This document shows, piece after piece, positions 8,580 through 17,402 of a stretch of 64,000 bases of DNA. The notes under the pieces were generated by a model. It was not told where the DNA came from and made no database searches. It saw only the letters and a program-made list of their open reading frames with translations. Positions within the stretch are counted from its first letter, which is position 1, and every line of letters starts with the position of its first letter. This DNA is from Stenotrophomonas sp. WZN-1. Lineage in GTDB: Bacteria > Pseudomonadota > Gammaproteobacteria > Xanthomonadales > Xanthomonadaceae. Made by a program: the position numbers and the translations under genes. The DNA is taken from positions 4,296,001 to 4,360,000 of the forward strand of contig NZ_CP021768.1 of the NCBI RefSeq assembly GCF_002192255.1, given 5' to 3'.

Positions 8580-9092
8580 TTACTTCGGTGTCGCCTTGGG
8601 GTACGCCACTACCTTGTGTCCGGCGGCTGCGATGGCCAGTGCACGATTCTCAACCTCCAGTTCCTCGACACGCCTGCGCAATGCCTCCAGGCGTTCGTCC
8701 CTAAGAGGTATCTCAACTTGGTAGAGCAGCTGGTACTTAGCGGCCACTAGACTAAGCTCCTGCTGGAGACGCTCAGCACGCCCCGCGGCGCCGACGCCCC
8801 CCCGGACGATCGCATTAGCTTGTGGGCTGATCAGCCCTTTGAGCCAATCCTGAACATACCTCTTTGTCTGCGCCTGAGTTTTGTTCTGCAGCGTTTGCGG
8901 ATGAACGCCCGCCCGGCGACAAACTTCCGCCAGCGGAAGAAGCCCCCCATTCTTTGGGTACACGCCTCCGTTAGACTTCAGCTCTTCCTCAATCCGCCCT
9001 AGCGCTGTCTCGATCTTGACCAGGACGGCTCCTGATCGAAGTTTCGCAGAGCGCGCGACGCATGCTGGGACTTCCTTCTTGTTCGTGGCCAT
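8580..9092 (-). CDS. Small recombinase-associated protein (TnpC/GmtX-like by position)
   Basis: The 170-residue protein is basic and helical, with a likely helix-turn-helix in the middle (LAEVCRRAGVHPQTLQNKT) and a C-terminal coiled coil (RDERLEALRRRVEELEVEN). It starts 9 bp after the stop of the third recombinase gene, so it closes the operon. Small helical accessory proteins hold the same place in Tn554 (TnpC) and in gamma-mobile-trio elements (GmtX). I assign the role by position and shape, not by a recognised signature. Confidence 0.65.
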   Translation of the reverse strand: MATNKKEVPACVARSAKLRSGAVLVKIETALGRIEEELKSNGGVYPKNGGLLPLAEVCRRAGVHPQTLQNKTQAQTKRYVQDWLKGLISPQANAIVRGGVGAAGRAERLQQELSLVAAKYQLLYQVEIPLRDERLEALRRRVEELEVENRALAIAAAGHKVVAYPKATPK

Positions 9093-9101
9093 AGATCTCT
9101 A

Positions 9102-11156
9102 CTACACAAGGAGAATGGAGAGAGGGTGCTCATGCGCGTGCTTGTCAACCGCCCCCCACCTCCCCATGAGGGATTTGATTTGCCCGATGAATTGTCCCAC
9201 AAGCATTTCCTCTCCTACATCGATAGCTTCCTGGAGCTTTGTGAACATGTAGTCAATGCTGATCACTGCGCGGTCCACGGCGGATTCCGTCGCCCCATCA
9301 CCTCCTTCAAACGTCGGGAGAACAATCTGGTTTTGACAGGCGGGACTGCAGTGATGTGGGTTTGCACCACCCTGCTGCCCCTTGTTGCACAGACCGCCTC
9401 GGGTGAAACCAGTACACATCACCCCGGGCGAAATAACAGCCCACCCTTGACCGCCCTCGGTCATGGCTGAAGCGAACTCATACACGTTCTGCGGGTCAGA
9501 TGCTGACTGTCCCAAGCGTCGGGCATACTCGTCAAAGCGCTTCTTCATTGCAGCAGCACCGGCGCCCTCAATCTCGTCTTGGCGACCCACCACCTCGACA
9601 CCCTTAAGGATGATCATCTCTCGGACAAGCTCTTGAATCTCTGCAAGTATTCCCGGGTCTGAAAGGATGTACCGCATGATCGTCATCTGCTCGTCGTCGT
9701 GGCCCAGCAGATCCATGAGGACTTTGGGAGCATGCACCAAAGACAGCGCTACTGCCCTCACAAGCGTCTTTCGAAACCGATGCATGTGGATACCATCTTC
9801 GTCTAGAGCATCCTCCAAGCAGAATTTCTTGGCGAAGTTCTTGAGCGAATGGTAAAAGGTGCCAAGCGGGCTTCCCCTTCTAGTTGTGATCTGCACCCAT
9901 AGGTGGTTTCCCTCCATCTTCCCAGAACGCTTGGCGAATGCTGCTAACCTCTCCTGCTGCTTGATCACCTCTACAACCAACTTTGGGAGCGGCACCTCCT
10001 TTGCGACTTGCCCTAAGCCCTCGATCTTCCAGCGAGGTAATTCAGTCGTCGGTATCTGACTAGACTCCCGACGAAGTGAGTCGACCTCCATCGCCTGCAC
10101 CTCTCCATGACGTCCTGCGGTGGCGAACGCAATGATCCAGAGATGGCACCCCTGCAGGAGCACCAGTAGCGTGACTGCCTCAGCGAACGTCCTCGGAGGC
10201 CATTCAAACGCGCCGCCCTGACTCTTGCCGCTCCCACGCCATTTCGTTATGAGGTTGGTGTCCATAGGCAGGTCCGCGAGATCCGCCCCGCTCGGATCCT
10301 TCCATTGCCAGCCCAGGATCACGTCATCACGAGCCGGCGTAAGATGGTGGCGCCTCCCGCCCTCTGTTAGATCCTCCTTAATCGCTCTCTGCGGGTTGTT
10401 ACGGGCAGCTTGAGGAAGCACTATCTCGCTCGCTGCCTCAATCGCAGCAAGCAGAGTCGGCCCGACCTGAGTGGAGAAAAAGATAGCGGCGAATCCCGCC
10501 CTTCCAACAAACCGATCAGGCAAGGGCAGGAACTGCCGAGTGGATTCCTGTGCATTGGCAAAATCCTTCTCTCCTAGCCGGTGCCTTGGCGCCAAAGTCC
10601 CATGAACAACGGGCTTACCTGGCAGACAGTCCGATAGTGCCCCAAGCGCGTGAAGTCGCTTCAAAATTGCTGAAGTTCCAGCGCTTCTTTGACTGCCGCA
10701 AGGCTCTGCAGCCCTCGACCAAAAATCTCTTTCTAGCGTCGATTCCATTCGGCGCGTCATCTTTCCGCACTGACGGATCACATTGATTATGTATGCGAAT
10801 GAGGGCCGCTTTGCCCTTGCTCTAGCCTGCGGGAAGATCCTCATCCCGATAGCTACTCGCATTAGCTCACACCAGACCCTTTCGGCAAATTCCCCGCGGC
10901 AATCTAAGCCTTCTCTCAGCGCCAGTTCAATGCGATAACTCCTCTGACTCAGGGTTACATGCCCTGGACGGATCTGCTCAGCCGCCACCTCCAAGACGAA
11001 CCATTCGGCTCCCATCATCAACTGTCCCTGAAGGGACAAAAGTTCGTCTTTCCCCATGCAGCGGAGCTGCTCAGGCGCGACTTCAAGCATGATCAAAGAT
11101 CCTTCTACGGATAGGCGGTCTTCGCTTTTGATGCCGATTTTCTCTGATGCTTTCAT
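9102..11156 (-). CDS. Large tyrosine recombinase/integrase, third gene of module
   Basis: 684 residues from the ATG at 11156, which overlaps the previous stop as ATGA; an apparent upstream extension is out of place. The C-terminal half is a tyrosine recombinase core: Arg in TAGRHGEVQAM (R349), His-x-x-Arg in MHRFRKT (H459, R462), and His plus nucleophile Tyr in LLGHDDEQMTIMRYIL (H486, Y496). All catalytic positions are present. The last 110 residues hold a Cys/His cluster (MCTGFTRGGLCNKG, then PHHCSPACQN), seen in other very long integrases and probably zinc-binding. It is likely a strand-exchange enzyme of the island. Confidence 0.85.
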   Translation of the reverse strand: MKASEKIGIKSEDRLSVEGSLIMLEVAPEQLRCMGKDELLSLQGQLMMGAEWFVLEVAAEQIRPGHVTLSQRSYRIELALREGLDCRGEFAERVWCELMRVAIGMRIFPQARARAKRPSFAYIINVIRQCGKMTRRMESTLERDFWSRAAEPCGSQRSAGTSAILKRLHALGALSDCLPGKPVVHGTLAPRHRLGEKDFANAQESTRQFLPLPDRFVGRAGFAAIFFSTQVGPTLLAAIEAASEIVLPQAARNNPQRAIKEDLTEGGRRHHLTPARDDVILGWQWKDPSGADLADLPMDTNLITKWRGSGKSQGGAFEWPPRTFAEAVTLLVLLQGCHLWIIAFATAGRHGEVQAMEVDSLRRESSQIPTTELPRWKIEGLGQVAKEVPLPKLVVEVIKQQERLAAFAKRSGKMEGNHLWVQITTRRGSPLGTFYHSLKNFAKKFCLEDALDEDGIHMHRFRKTLVRAVALSLVHAPKVLMDLLGHDDEQMTIMRYILSDPGILAEIQELVREMIILKGVEVVGRQDEIEGAGAAAMKKRFDEYARRLGQSASDPQNVYEFASAMTEGGQGWAVISPGVMCTGFTRGGLCNKGQQGGANPHHCSPACQNQIVLPTFEGGDGATESAVDRAVISIDYMFTKLQEAIDVGEEMLVGQFIGQIKSLMGRWGAVDKHAHEHPLSILLV

Positions 11157-13150
11157 CGTTGCCCCGCGAACATGAGCGGAATGTGCCTGCCTCTGGAGAT
11201 CTCCGAACGCCAATGAGCGAGGTGCTTCTGAACACTCTCCTCCGGCCACTGCTCCAAAGTTCTTTGTAGGTACGCCATGTCCTTCAACTCACTACCCGCA
11301 GCAAAGCGCACGGCCCCAAGCATCATGCGTTTGGACTCCAACTCAGCGAGCATCTTGCAGATGCCACTCAAGCTGTCATTTAGCACGACCGCCTGCGGGC
11401 AGGCACGCGCCACACACAAGTGTCCTTGAATGCAGTGCGCAGAACCGTCTTTCGGATGCGTAGGGTCAATTGAGGACGGCGGATCGCGCGGGTTCCGGCA
11501 CAGCACTCCTGAGTAAGTGCGCGCTTTCCGGTAGTGATCTAGTCGCTCTAGCGCATCTTCAGAGATACTAATTCCCTCAACTCTCGCACGAGTTAGCGCC
11601 GGGTCCCATTTTTTCGTGTGACTTACCTGCTCGAGCACATCACAGACAACCTCGACCACCTGCTGGTGCGACTCTTGCCTAACCGAATGCCGAAACCCAT
11701 AGGAACGGGTTGTGATCATGTTCTTGTGACCTAACATGACCATTAATATCCACGCGTTGTAGCGGCTGTCGCGATACATTACTGCAGCAGCAATGTCTCT
11801 GAAGTCACTCGGAGTGACGCCCCTAACTTTCTCGTCATCAGGCGCAGTCGAGTTGATAGCTACGATATGAGTCGCCATAGCCCGACTGAGAGATGTGCCC
11901 CTGTAAGGACTTGCCACATATAGACGATTGGAGAACGTTTGATTCAACCCTAGCCACGGGCTGCGCAGTTCAGATTCTACAAGCCCCAGACGCCCAGGGT
12001 CCGCTATTGCGGCGTCTCTCAGAGGCTGGCCTCTTTCGATCAGCCTTTTTACTATCTGATAGGTTCCGGTAACTTGCTGCCCCCGCGAGATTGAGAACTG
12101 TCTTGCACCATCAGAGCGCTCCTTCGTCGCGTGCAGCCAATAGTGGTCTTCATCGTATGGGGCGCTCCAGTCCTCGTAGTCCATGGCGAGTAAGGTTGAG
12201 ACATTCCAACCGGTTCTTGCCAACGCGAGCAGAGCAATTGTCGTGACTTGCACGGAGTTCGGATATGCGCCCGCCTGGCATTCGCCCCAGCTTACGACGT
12301 CTCCAACATTACCCCGCATTTGATCGCGATTGACAGCGTGGCGCGGCCACCATGCGGGCAGGGACTTTCGAGATGGAGTAATCGTCAACTTATTGAATTC
12401 CGAGACACTTGCCGTTGGCTTGCCCATACGGGCAGTGAATGCCCTGAAAGTCGCATGCGCATCAGCTTCCGTTGGCACTACATCATCTGGTAGCCACCCA
12501 CCATTCGCTATCGCGATATCCAGCAGGTCCCGCCCTTGTTTAGCTAGGGCGTCAGCACGGCGCCACTCCGCGAATATTCGTGCTACCTCCTTACGAAGGT
12601 ACTTGATGATACGTAGCCCTTCCTCCTCAGTAGCAGTGTCCTTGGGATCCGCTTTTCTTATTGCTACGGGAGCGAGAAGTAGAGGGCGCCCCCCAGCCAA
12701 TCCCACTGCCGCTACAATCAATCTTCTGACTTCGGATTGACATCCGTAGGGCGCGACCTTCCAAGCGCCAGCTGGACCGGGGTTTGCCCAGGCCTCAACA
12801 ACTGCCGCGCTGATTTGCGCCAGACTGTCTATTCTCAGCTGTACGCCATTTTTCTGCCGCCAACCCTCATACCGATCAAGGAACCTCCAAAATCCGCGCA
12901 GGACAGTGCGATACAGATAATTGATTCTAACTGGCCTCAGGTGGGAGTGATGCGCCCGAATCGCCGGCAACAAATCCCTTAGTAGACCTGGCCTGCCAGT
13001 ATAGGAACCAGCACACTTGTGGTTGTTGCTCTTGAATTTTCCTAAGGCCAAGTCGGAAAGGTCGATCTCGACACCGTAATAATCAGAATGAAGACACGTA
13101 ACGACCCATTCGAAAGGCTTTCCAAGTTCATTTGGCTTCATTCGCTGCAC
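11153..13150 (-). CDS. Large tyrosine-recombinase-like protein with degenerate catalytic site, second gene
   Basis: About 665 residues. I choose a GTG at 13150 because GGAGG lies seven bases before it; a TTG at 13168 and an ATG at 13141 are alternatives. It overlaps the upstream gene by 23 bp. The integrase fold is visible: LLALARTGWNVSTLLAM sits where the first catalytic Arg is expected but has Asn instead, VTPSDFRDIAA keeps the second Arg but lacks the His of HxxR, and MLGHKNMITTRSYGF keeps the His and the Tyr. A Cys cluster near residue 550-590 may bind zinc. It is probably a partner subunit rather than a self-sufficient recombinase. Confidence 0.82.
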   Translation of the reverse strand: MQRMKPNELGKPFEWVVTCLHSDYYGVEIDLSDLALGKFKSNNHKCAGSYTGRPGLLRDLLPAIRAHHSHLRPVRINYLYRTVLRGFWRFLDRYEGWRQKNGVQLRIDSLAQISAAVVEAWANPGPAGAWKVAPYGCQSEVRRLIVAAVGLAGGRPLLLAPVAIRKADPKDTATEEEGLRIIKYLRKEVARIFAEWRRADALAKQGRDLLDIAIANGGWLPDDVVPTEADAHATFRAFTARMGKPTASVSEFNKLTITPSRKSLPAWWPRHAVNRDQMRGNVGDVVSWGECQAGAYPNSVQVTTIALLALARTGWNVSTLLAMDYEDWSAPYDEDHYWLHATKERSDGARQFSISRGQQVTGTYQIVKRLIERGQPLRDAAIADPGRLGLVESELRSPWLGLNQTFSNRLYVASPYRGTSLSRAMATHIVAINSTAPDDEKVRGVTPSDFRDIAAAVMYRDSRYNAWILMVMLGHKNMITTRSYGFRHSVRQESHQQVVEVVCDVLEQVSHTKKWDPALTRARVEGISISEDALERLDHYRKARTYSGVLCRNPRDPPSSIDPTHPKDGSAHCIQGHLCVARACPQAVVLNDSLSGICKMLAELESKRMMLGAVRFAAGSELKDMAYLQRTLEQWPEESVQKHLAHWRSEISRGRHIPLMFAGQR

Positions 13151-14450
13151 GCTCGATCCTCCGATCAATCTTGGCGTTCCACGCGAGCGAAGGATGCCCC
13201 GTCACCGTCGCCAATCGTCGATGCGCAGCTCGAAGGTAACGCATGGTGGTGACTTCAGAGGTATGTCCCAGGAGCGGACTCAAGATGAGGCGAACCTGAT
13301 TCTGCATTAGGCCTTGCAGCCATCCGATCGGCACCTCTGCGGTGTCTTTAAGACCGTGGAGACTCATCAGATCAACGGTAGCTTTTACAATTTCTTCAAC
13401 CGCAAAGTAGTGCCTACCTGCATGAGGATGCCAGCCAGGGGGGCACATAGGGGATTTCGTCCACGTCTTCCAGAGCATCTGGTAGCTGACCGGCAAGCAC
13501 TTATCCTCTCCTAACCATAGACGGTCCGTCACCGCTGCCTGCCCATTAGTTCGGCGGTACCTGGCAAGCAGGGTAGGCCTGATGAACATCATGTAGTGCT
13601 CAATCCGCTCAGCAAGGTCTAACGGAATAAAAATCAACCTCGTGCGGACACTAAATTTCTCCTGAGGCAGCACCTTGGGTCCCTTGACCCCGTACTGAAG
13701 TTGGACCGGAAGGCGAGCTTCCCGATATACGCTCTCAGTCCAGTCGGACTTCCTGGGGAAACAGGTCACCCGGAGTTGGTGAGCCTCGTCTATGCGGCAT
13801 CCGGTAGTTGTGATGAGCTCGAATGCCAGAGCCTTCACCGGATGCCTCTCCGCTACGGAGGCAAGCCATTTTTGGACGCTCTCCGCGCTAGGAAGAGAAT
13901 CCAGAGAAACCTCGGGCAGGCTAAGTTTGTCTGAGCGAACCTTCACTTGCTTTGGAAGGTGGCCTTGGCTGTGCGTCCCGTCGCTGGACCGCACAGACTG
14001 TCCTCGGAGAGGAATCAATACTGGTGGGCGGTACCCACGCTCGTTCGCCCAAGCTAGGAAACCGCAAGCCTCGTCGACGTACTGATTGATCGTACTACGC
14101 GCCAGAGCTTTGGTTGCAGCACACTTCCGGCCTGCTAGCAGATCCAGCTGGTAGCCACCGCGGATATGATCTATGTAATCCAGCGCCCTCCAGTCCACAT
14201 CGCGGTTTCGACACCATCGCAAGAAGACAACCATGCGTTGTGCCATGTTTTTTCGTGAACTGAGAGTTAGAACGACTGGCTGCCCCCCCGCCTCCATCGC
14301 AGGGGACCACTCTCCACACGATCGCTCGACCAGATAGCGGTTGGCTTCGACCGGGTAGCTCCCATCGTCCTCAATGAGGATGGGGATGAACTGAAGCTTC
14401 GGAACATTGGCCTCAACGAAGAAGCCACTAGGTGGCAGGATCCAGCGCAT
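13128..14450 (-). CDS. Tyrosine recombinase/integrase, first gene of module
   Basis: The 440-residue protein has a SAM-like core-binding region (residues 60-135) and a complete catalytic domain: R219 in TTTGCRIDEAHQL, H343-A-G-R346, H396 in LLGHTSEVTTMRYL and nucleophile Y405. It is the promoter-proximal gene of four co-directional, overlapping genes. Its start lies 77 bp from the stop of fpr, the position expected for the integrase end of an island. The size and trio-like setting recall TnpA of Tn554 and GmtY, though the exact subfamily needs a profile search. Confidence 0.87.
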   Translation of the reverse strand: MRWILPPSGFFVEANVPKLQFIPILIEDDGSYPVEANRYLVERSCGEWSPAMEAGGQPVVLTLSSRKNMAQRMVVFLRWCRNRDVDWRALDYIDHIRGGYQLDLLAGRKCAATKALARSTINQYVDEACGFLAWANERGYRPPVLIPLRGQSVRSSDGTHSQGHLPKQVKVRSDKLSLPEVSLDSLPSAESVQKWLASVAERHPVKALAFELITTTGCRIDEAHQLRVTCFPRKSDWTESVYREARLPVQLQYGVKGPKVLPQEKFSVRTRLIFIPLDLAERIEHYMMFIRPTLLARYRRTNGQAAVTDRLWLGEDKCLPVSYQMLWKTWTKSPMCPPGWHPHAGRHYFAVEEIVKATVDLMSLHGLKDTAEVPIGWLQGLMQNQVRLILSPLLGHTSEVTTMRYLRAAHRRLATVTGHPSLAWNAKIDRRIERAANEAK

Positions 14451-14527
14451 TCGGTTGCGGTGATGGAAGACGCATTGATGCTAAGCGACCCAGACCCGCG
14501 CGCATAGAGCGTGAACGAGCACGGCCG
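14451..14527. other. Probable island-core junction
   Basis: The 77 bases separate the first codon of the recombinase operon from the stop codon of fpr. I could not find a second copy of this sequence within the window, so the attachment core is not defined. Confidence 0.4.
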
Positions 14528-15277
14528 CTAGGTAGAACTTACGTACTTCTCGCGGCGGATCTGCGGGTTGCCCAGGCCGGCGGCCTTCAGCAGTTCGGCA
14601 CAGGCATCGACCATGTCCGGATTGCCGCACAGGTAGGCAATGTCGGTGGCCGGGTCCGGGGTGAATCCGGCCAGCGCCTGTTGCACGTAACCGTGCTGCA
14701 CGTCCGGGTGCGGATCGGGCGGCAGTTCGCGTGACAGGCACGGAACATAGCGGAAGTTCGGGTGCTTTTCGGCGAAGCTGTAGAAGTCTTCGCTGTACAG
14801 CAGCTCGCCCGGGCTGCGCGCGCCCTGCAGCAGCACGATCTGCACGCCGCGTTCGGCCATGGCCTTTTCAAGCAGTGGCAGCATCGAGCGGTACGGGGTA
14901 ACGCCGGTACCGGTGGCGATCAGCAGGTAACGGGCGTTGTGATCACCGGGATTCAGGCAGAACCGGCCATAGGGGCCGGACGCACTGATCTGGCCGCCCT
15001 GCTCCAGCGCCTCGAACAGGGCCGTGGCAGCACCGCCGGGCACGAAGCTGACCGCGATATCCACCGCCTCGCCCGGGCCCAGCGCATGGTCGTGGATGGT
15101 CGCCAGCGAATAGCTGCGCTTGGTTTCGGTGCCGTCGGCGTAGCTGAAATGGACCTGGATGAACTGGCCGGGCTGGAAATCCAACGGCTGTCCATCATCA
15201 CGCACGAACTGGTAGTGGCCGACGGTCGGGGCCAGCATGCGGCAGCCGACCAGCTTGAGGGGGAATTGAACAGGCAC
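14528..15277 (-). CDS. fpr: Ferredoxin-NADP reductase
   Basis: The 249-residue protein has an FAD-binding barrel (FIQVHFSYADG, then RSYSLATIHD, with the Arg-x-Tyr-Ser motif) and an NADP-binding lobe (LLIATGTGVTPYRSMLPLL, with LCGNPDMVDAC near the end). It moves electrons between NADPH and ferredoxin or flavodoxin and supports oxidative-stress and Fe-S functions. The start is a GTG at 15277, since the mature sequence begins at MPVQFPLKL. It is divergent from the ABC transporter genes. Its 3' end abuts the recombinase island, so the last residues (KYVSST) may differ from island-free strains. Confidence 0.88.
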   Translation of the reverse strand: MPVQFPLKLVGCRMLAPTVGHYQFVRDDGQPLDFQPGQFIQVHFSYADGTETKRSYSLATIHDHALGPGEAVDIAVSFVPGGAATALFEALEQGGQISASGPYGRFCLNPGDHNARYLLIATGTGVTPYRSMLPLLEKAMAERGVQIVLLQGARSPGELLYSEDFYSFAEKHPNFRYVPCLSRELPPDPHPDVQHGYVQQALAGFTPDPATDIAYLCGNPDMVDACAELLKAAGLGNPQIRREKYVSST

Positions 15278-15298
15278 GACTTTTCGGGACAGTGTGTA

Positions 15299-15330
15299 GC
15301 CGGGGCAAGCCCTCGGGGTCTTCTATAATA
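15299..15330 (+). promoter_or_regulatory. Candidate promoter for the ABC transporter genes
   Basis: A perfect TATAAT lies at 15324-15329, about 31 bases before the ABC ATPase ATG and within the divergent spacer. I see no good -35 hexamer at the usual spacing, so the call rests on the -10 box and position only. Confidence 0.35.
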
Positions 15331-15360
15331 GCCCTCCCCGCCCCTCTCCAGCGCCAGCCC

Positions 15361-16329
15361 ATGGGCGCGAAGGCTTCGAGCTTGGCATCCCAGAACGATA
15401 CGGCGCCCGCCCTGCGCGTGCGCGACCTGCGCAAGACCTACGACAACGGCACCCAGGCCCTGAAGGGGGTTTCCCTGGAAGTGGCCCCGGGCGACTTCTT
15501 CGCCCTGCTCGGCCCCAACGGTGCCGGCAAGTCGACCCTGATCGGCATCATCAGCTCCCTGGTCAACCTCAGCGAGGGCAAGGTGGAGGTGTTCGGCAGC
15601 GACCTGGTTCGCAACCGCAGCGCCACCATGCGCCTGATCGGGCTGGTGCCGCAGGAAATCAACTTCAACCTGTTCGAGAAGCCCTTCGACATCCTGGTGA
15701 ACTACGCCGGCTTCTACGGCGTGCCGCGCGAGGAAGCCGAGCAGCGCGCCGAAGAGGAACTGAAGCGGGCCCACCTGTGGGAAAAGGCGCAGGTGATGAG
15801 CCGTACGCTGTCCGGCGGCATGAAGCGCCGGCTGATGATCGCCCGCGCGATGATGACCCGCCCGCGCCTGCTGATCCTGGATGAGCCGACCGCCGGCGTG
15901 GATATCGAGATCCGCCGCGACATGTGGCGCGTGCTGAAGGAGATCAACGCTGCCGGCACCACGATCATCCTCACCACGCACTATCTGGAAGAAGCCGAGT
16001 ACCTGTGCCGCCACCTGGCGATCATCAACCATGGCCAGATCGTCGAGCAGGGGCCGATGCGCACCCTGCTGGCCAAGCTGGACGTGGAAGGCTTCCTGCT
16101 GGACATCGACGGTGACCTGCCGGCGCAGCTGCCGGTGATCGAAGGCGCGACGCTGACCGCGCCGGACCCGCATACGCTGGACATCGACATGCCGCGCGCG
16201 ATGGACCTCAACCGCGTGTTCGCCACGCTCAATGAGTCCAGCATCCGCGTGCGTTCGATGCGTACCAAGAGCAACCGCCTGGAGGAGCTGTTCGTGCGCC
16301 TCACCGGCAACCTGGAGAAGCCTGCATGA
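15361..16329 (+). CDS. yadG: ABC transporter ATP-binding protein (YadG-like)
   Basis: The 322-residue ATPase has Walker A GPNGAGKST, signature LSGGMKRRL, Walker B LLILDEPTAGVD and a switch histidine in LTTHYLEEAE. It belongs to the drug/polysaccharide-export type ATPases and pairs with the permease whose ATG overlaps its stop (ATGA). The ATG at 15361 begins a sensible protein; an upstream in-frame extension crosses the promoter. The substrate is unknown. Confidence 0.88.
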   Translation: MGAKASSLASQNDTAPALRVRDLRKTYDNGTQALKGVSLEVAPGDFFALLGPNGAGKSTLIGIISSLVNLSEGKVEVFGSDLVRNRSATMRLIGLVPQEINFNLFEKPFDILVNYAGFYGVPREEAEQRAEEELKRAHLWEKAQVMSRTLSGGMKRRLMIARAMMTRPRLLILDEPTAGVDIEIRRDMWRVLKEINAAGTTIILTTHYLEEAEYLCRHLAIINHGQIVEQGPMRTLLAKLDVEGFLLDIDGDLPAQLPVIEGATLTAPDPHTLDIDMPRAMDLNRVFATLNESSIRVRSMRTKSNRLEELFVRLTGNLEKPA

Positions 16330-17117
16330 GCACCACCGAGCTGACCGACGGCCAGCGCAACCGCATCGCACTGATGACCATCGTGCGCCGCGAAGTCGCC
16401 CGCATCATGCGCATCTGGGGCCAGACCCTGGTGCCTCCGGCGATCACCATGACCCTGTATTTCCTGATCTTCGGCAACCTGATCGGGTCGCGCGTGGGTG
16501 ACATGGGCGGCTACACCTACATGCAGTTCATCGTGCCGGGCCTGGTGATGATGAGCGTGATCCAGAACAGCTACGGCAACATCAGTTCCTCGTTCTTCGG
16601 TGCCAAGTTCGGCCGCCACGTGGAAGAGCTGCTGGTCAGCCCGATGCCGAACTGGGTGATCCTGTGGGGCTACGTGGCCGGTGCCGTGCTGCGCGGCCTG
16701 ATGGTGGGCGTGATCGTGCTGATCATCGCGATGTTCTTCACCCCGGTGCGCATCCCGCACCCGTTGGTGATGCTGACCACGGTGATCCTGGGTGCGACGA
16801 TCTTCTCGCTGGCCGGTTTCATCAATGCGGTGTATGCGAAGAAATTCGATGATGTGGCGATCGTGCCGACCTTCATCCTGACCCCGCTGACCTACCTGGG
16901 TGGCGTGTTCTATTCGGTGCAGCTGCTGCCGGGCTGGGCGGAAGCGGCCACGCATGCGAACCCGATCTTCTACATGGTCAATGCATTCCGTTATGGCCTG
17001 CTGGGCAGCAGTGACGTGCCGCTGCCGGTGGCCTACGGGTTGATGATCGGATTCGTGGTGGCGCTGACCGCGCTGGCGCTGTGGCTGCTGCGTCGTGGCG
17101 TGGGCATGCGCAGCTGA
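16326..17117 (+). CDS. yadH: ABC-2 type transporter permease (YadH-like)
   Basis: The 263-residue membrane protein has about six hydrophobic segments and the ABC-2 family layout: a cytoplasmic N-terminus, a VPPAITMTLYFLIFG first helix, and PTFILTPLTYLGGVFY plus the WAEAATHANPIFYMVNAFRYG signature near the C-terminus. Translation is coupled to the ATPase by a 4-bp overlap. Together they form a simple two-gene exporter. Confidence 0.87.
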   Translation: MSTTELTDGQRNRIALMTIVRREVARIMRIWGQTLVPPAITMTLYFLIFGNLIGSRVGDMGGYTYMQFIVPGLVMMSVIQNSYGNISSSFFGAKFGRHVEELLVSPMPNWVILWGYVAGAVLRGLMVGVIVLIIAMFFTPVRIPHPLVMLTTVILGATIFSLAGFINAVYAKKFDDVAIVPTFILTPLTYLGGVFYSVQLLPGWAEAATHANPIFYMVNAFRYGLLGSSDVPLPVAYGLMIGFVVALTALALWLLRRGVGMRS

Positions 17118-17125
17118 GGGTTGCC

Positions 17126-17146
17126 TGCAGGGCCTGCGGCCCTGCA
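17126..17146. repeat. Perfect 21-base palindrome after yadH
   Basis: TGCAGGGCC and GGCCCTGCA flank a TGC loop, 8 bases after the yadH stop. It lacks a T-run, so it may only be a weak terminator or mRNA 3'-end hairpin. Confidence 0.5.
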
Positions 17147-17157
17147 CCCGCCGAATG

Positions 17158-17231
17158 AACGTCAACTTCAACTTCAACTTCAACTTCGACTTCGACTTCA
17201 ACAGCAACTGCAACTGCAACTGCAACGGCAG
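17158..17231. repeat. Hexanucleotide microsatellite (AACTTC/GACTTC/AACTGC)
   Basis: About twelve near-perfect 6-base units in a row, first AACTTC, then GACTTC, then AACTGC. The unit length keeps any reading frame, and an ATG at 17155 opens a 27-codon frame of alternating Asn and Phe/Asp/Cys that ends at 17238. I treat this as a repeat, not a gene. Confidence 0.8.
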
Positions 17232-17251
17232 AAGCTGACTATCCGTGGGAT

Positions 17252-17353
17252 GGCGGGGTGGGTCCGGTTGCGGGGGCCGCTGCAAGTACGTCCATGTAAG
17301 CTCGGTCGCCGCATCCATGCGGCTCACGCCCCCGCAACCGGACCCACCCCGCC
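17252..17353. repeat. Long inverted-repeat element, copy A
   Basis: Perfect 26-base arms (17252-17277 and 17328-17353) flank a 50-base loop, which itself holds the hairpin GCCGCATCCATGCGGC. The inverse of the loop contains CATGGATG, CATGGAC and a TTGCAGCG-like box, in the same order as the element at 18370-18475. The two are therefore probably copies of one family. Confidence 0.75.
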
Positions 17354-17402
17354 TTCGACGAATTCCTGCGATCTTCCGGGATGTCATTCTGCGCTGCTGT
17401 TG

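Larger units (their letters stand above)
8580..14450 (-). mobile_element. Four-gene recombinase module at the right end of an integrated element
   Basis: Four minus-strand genes with overlaps of 23 bp and 4 bp and a gap of 9 bp form one operon encoding three tyrosine-recombinase-like proteins (440, 665 and 684 residues) and a 170-residue helical protein. The genes to the left are mostly unknown and less GC-rich, while the gene to the right is core metabolism. I read this as the mobilisation module of an element whose cargo extends left to at least 4.2 kb. The left end and attachment repeats were not found. Confidence 0.7.
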
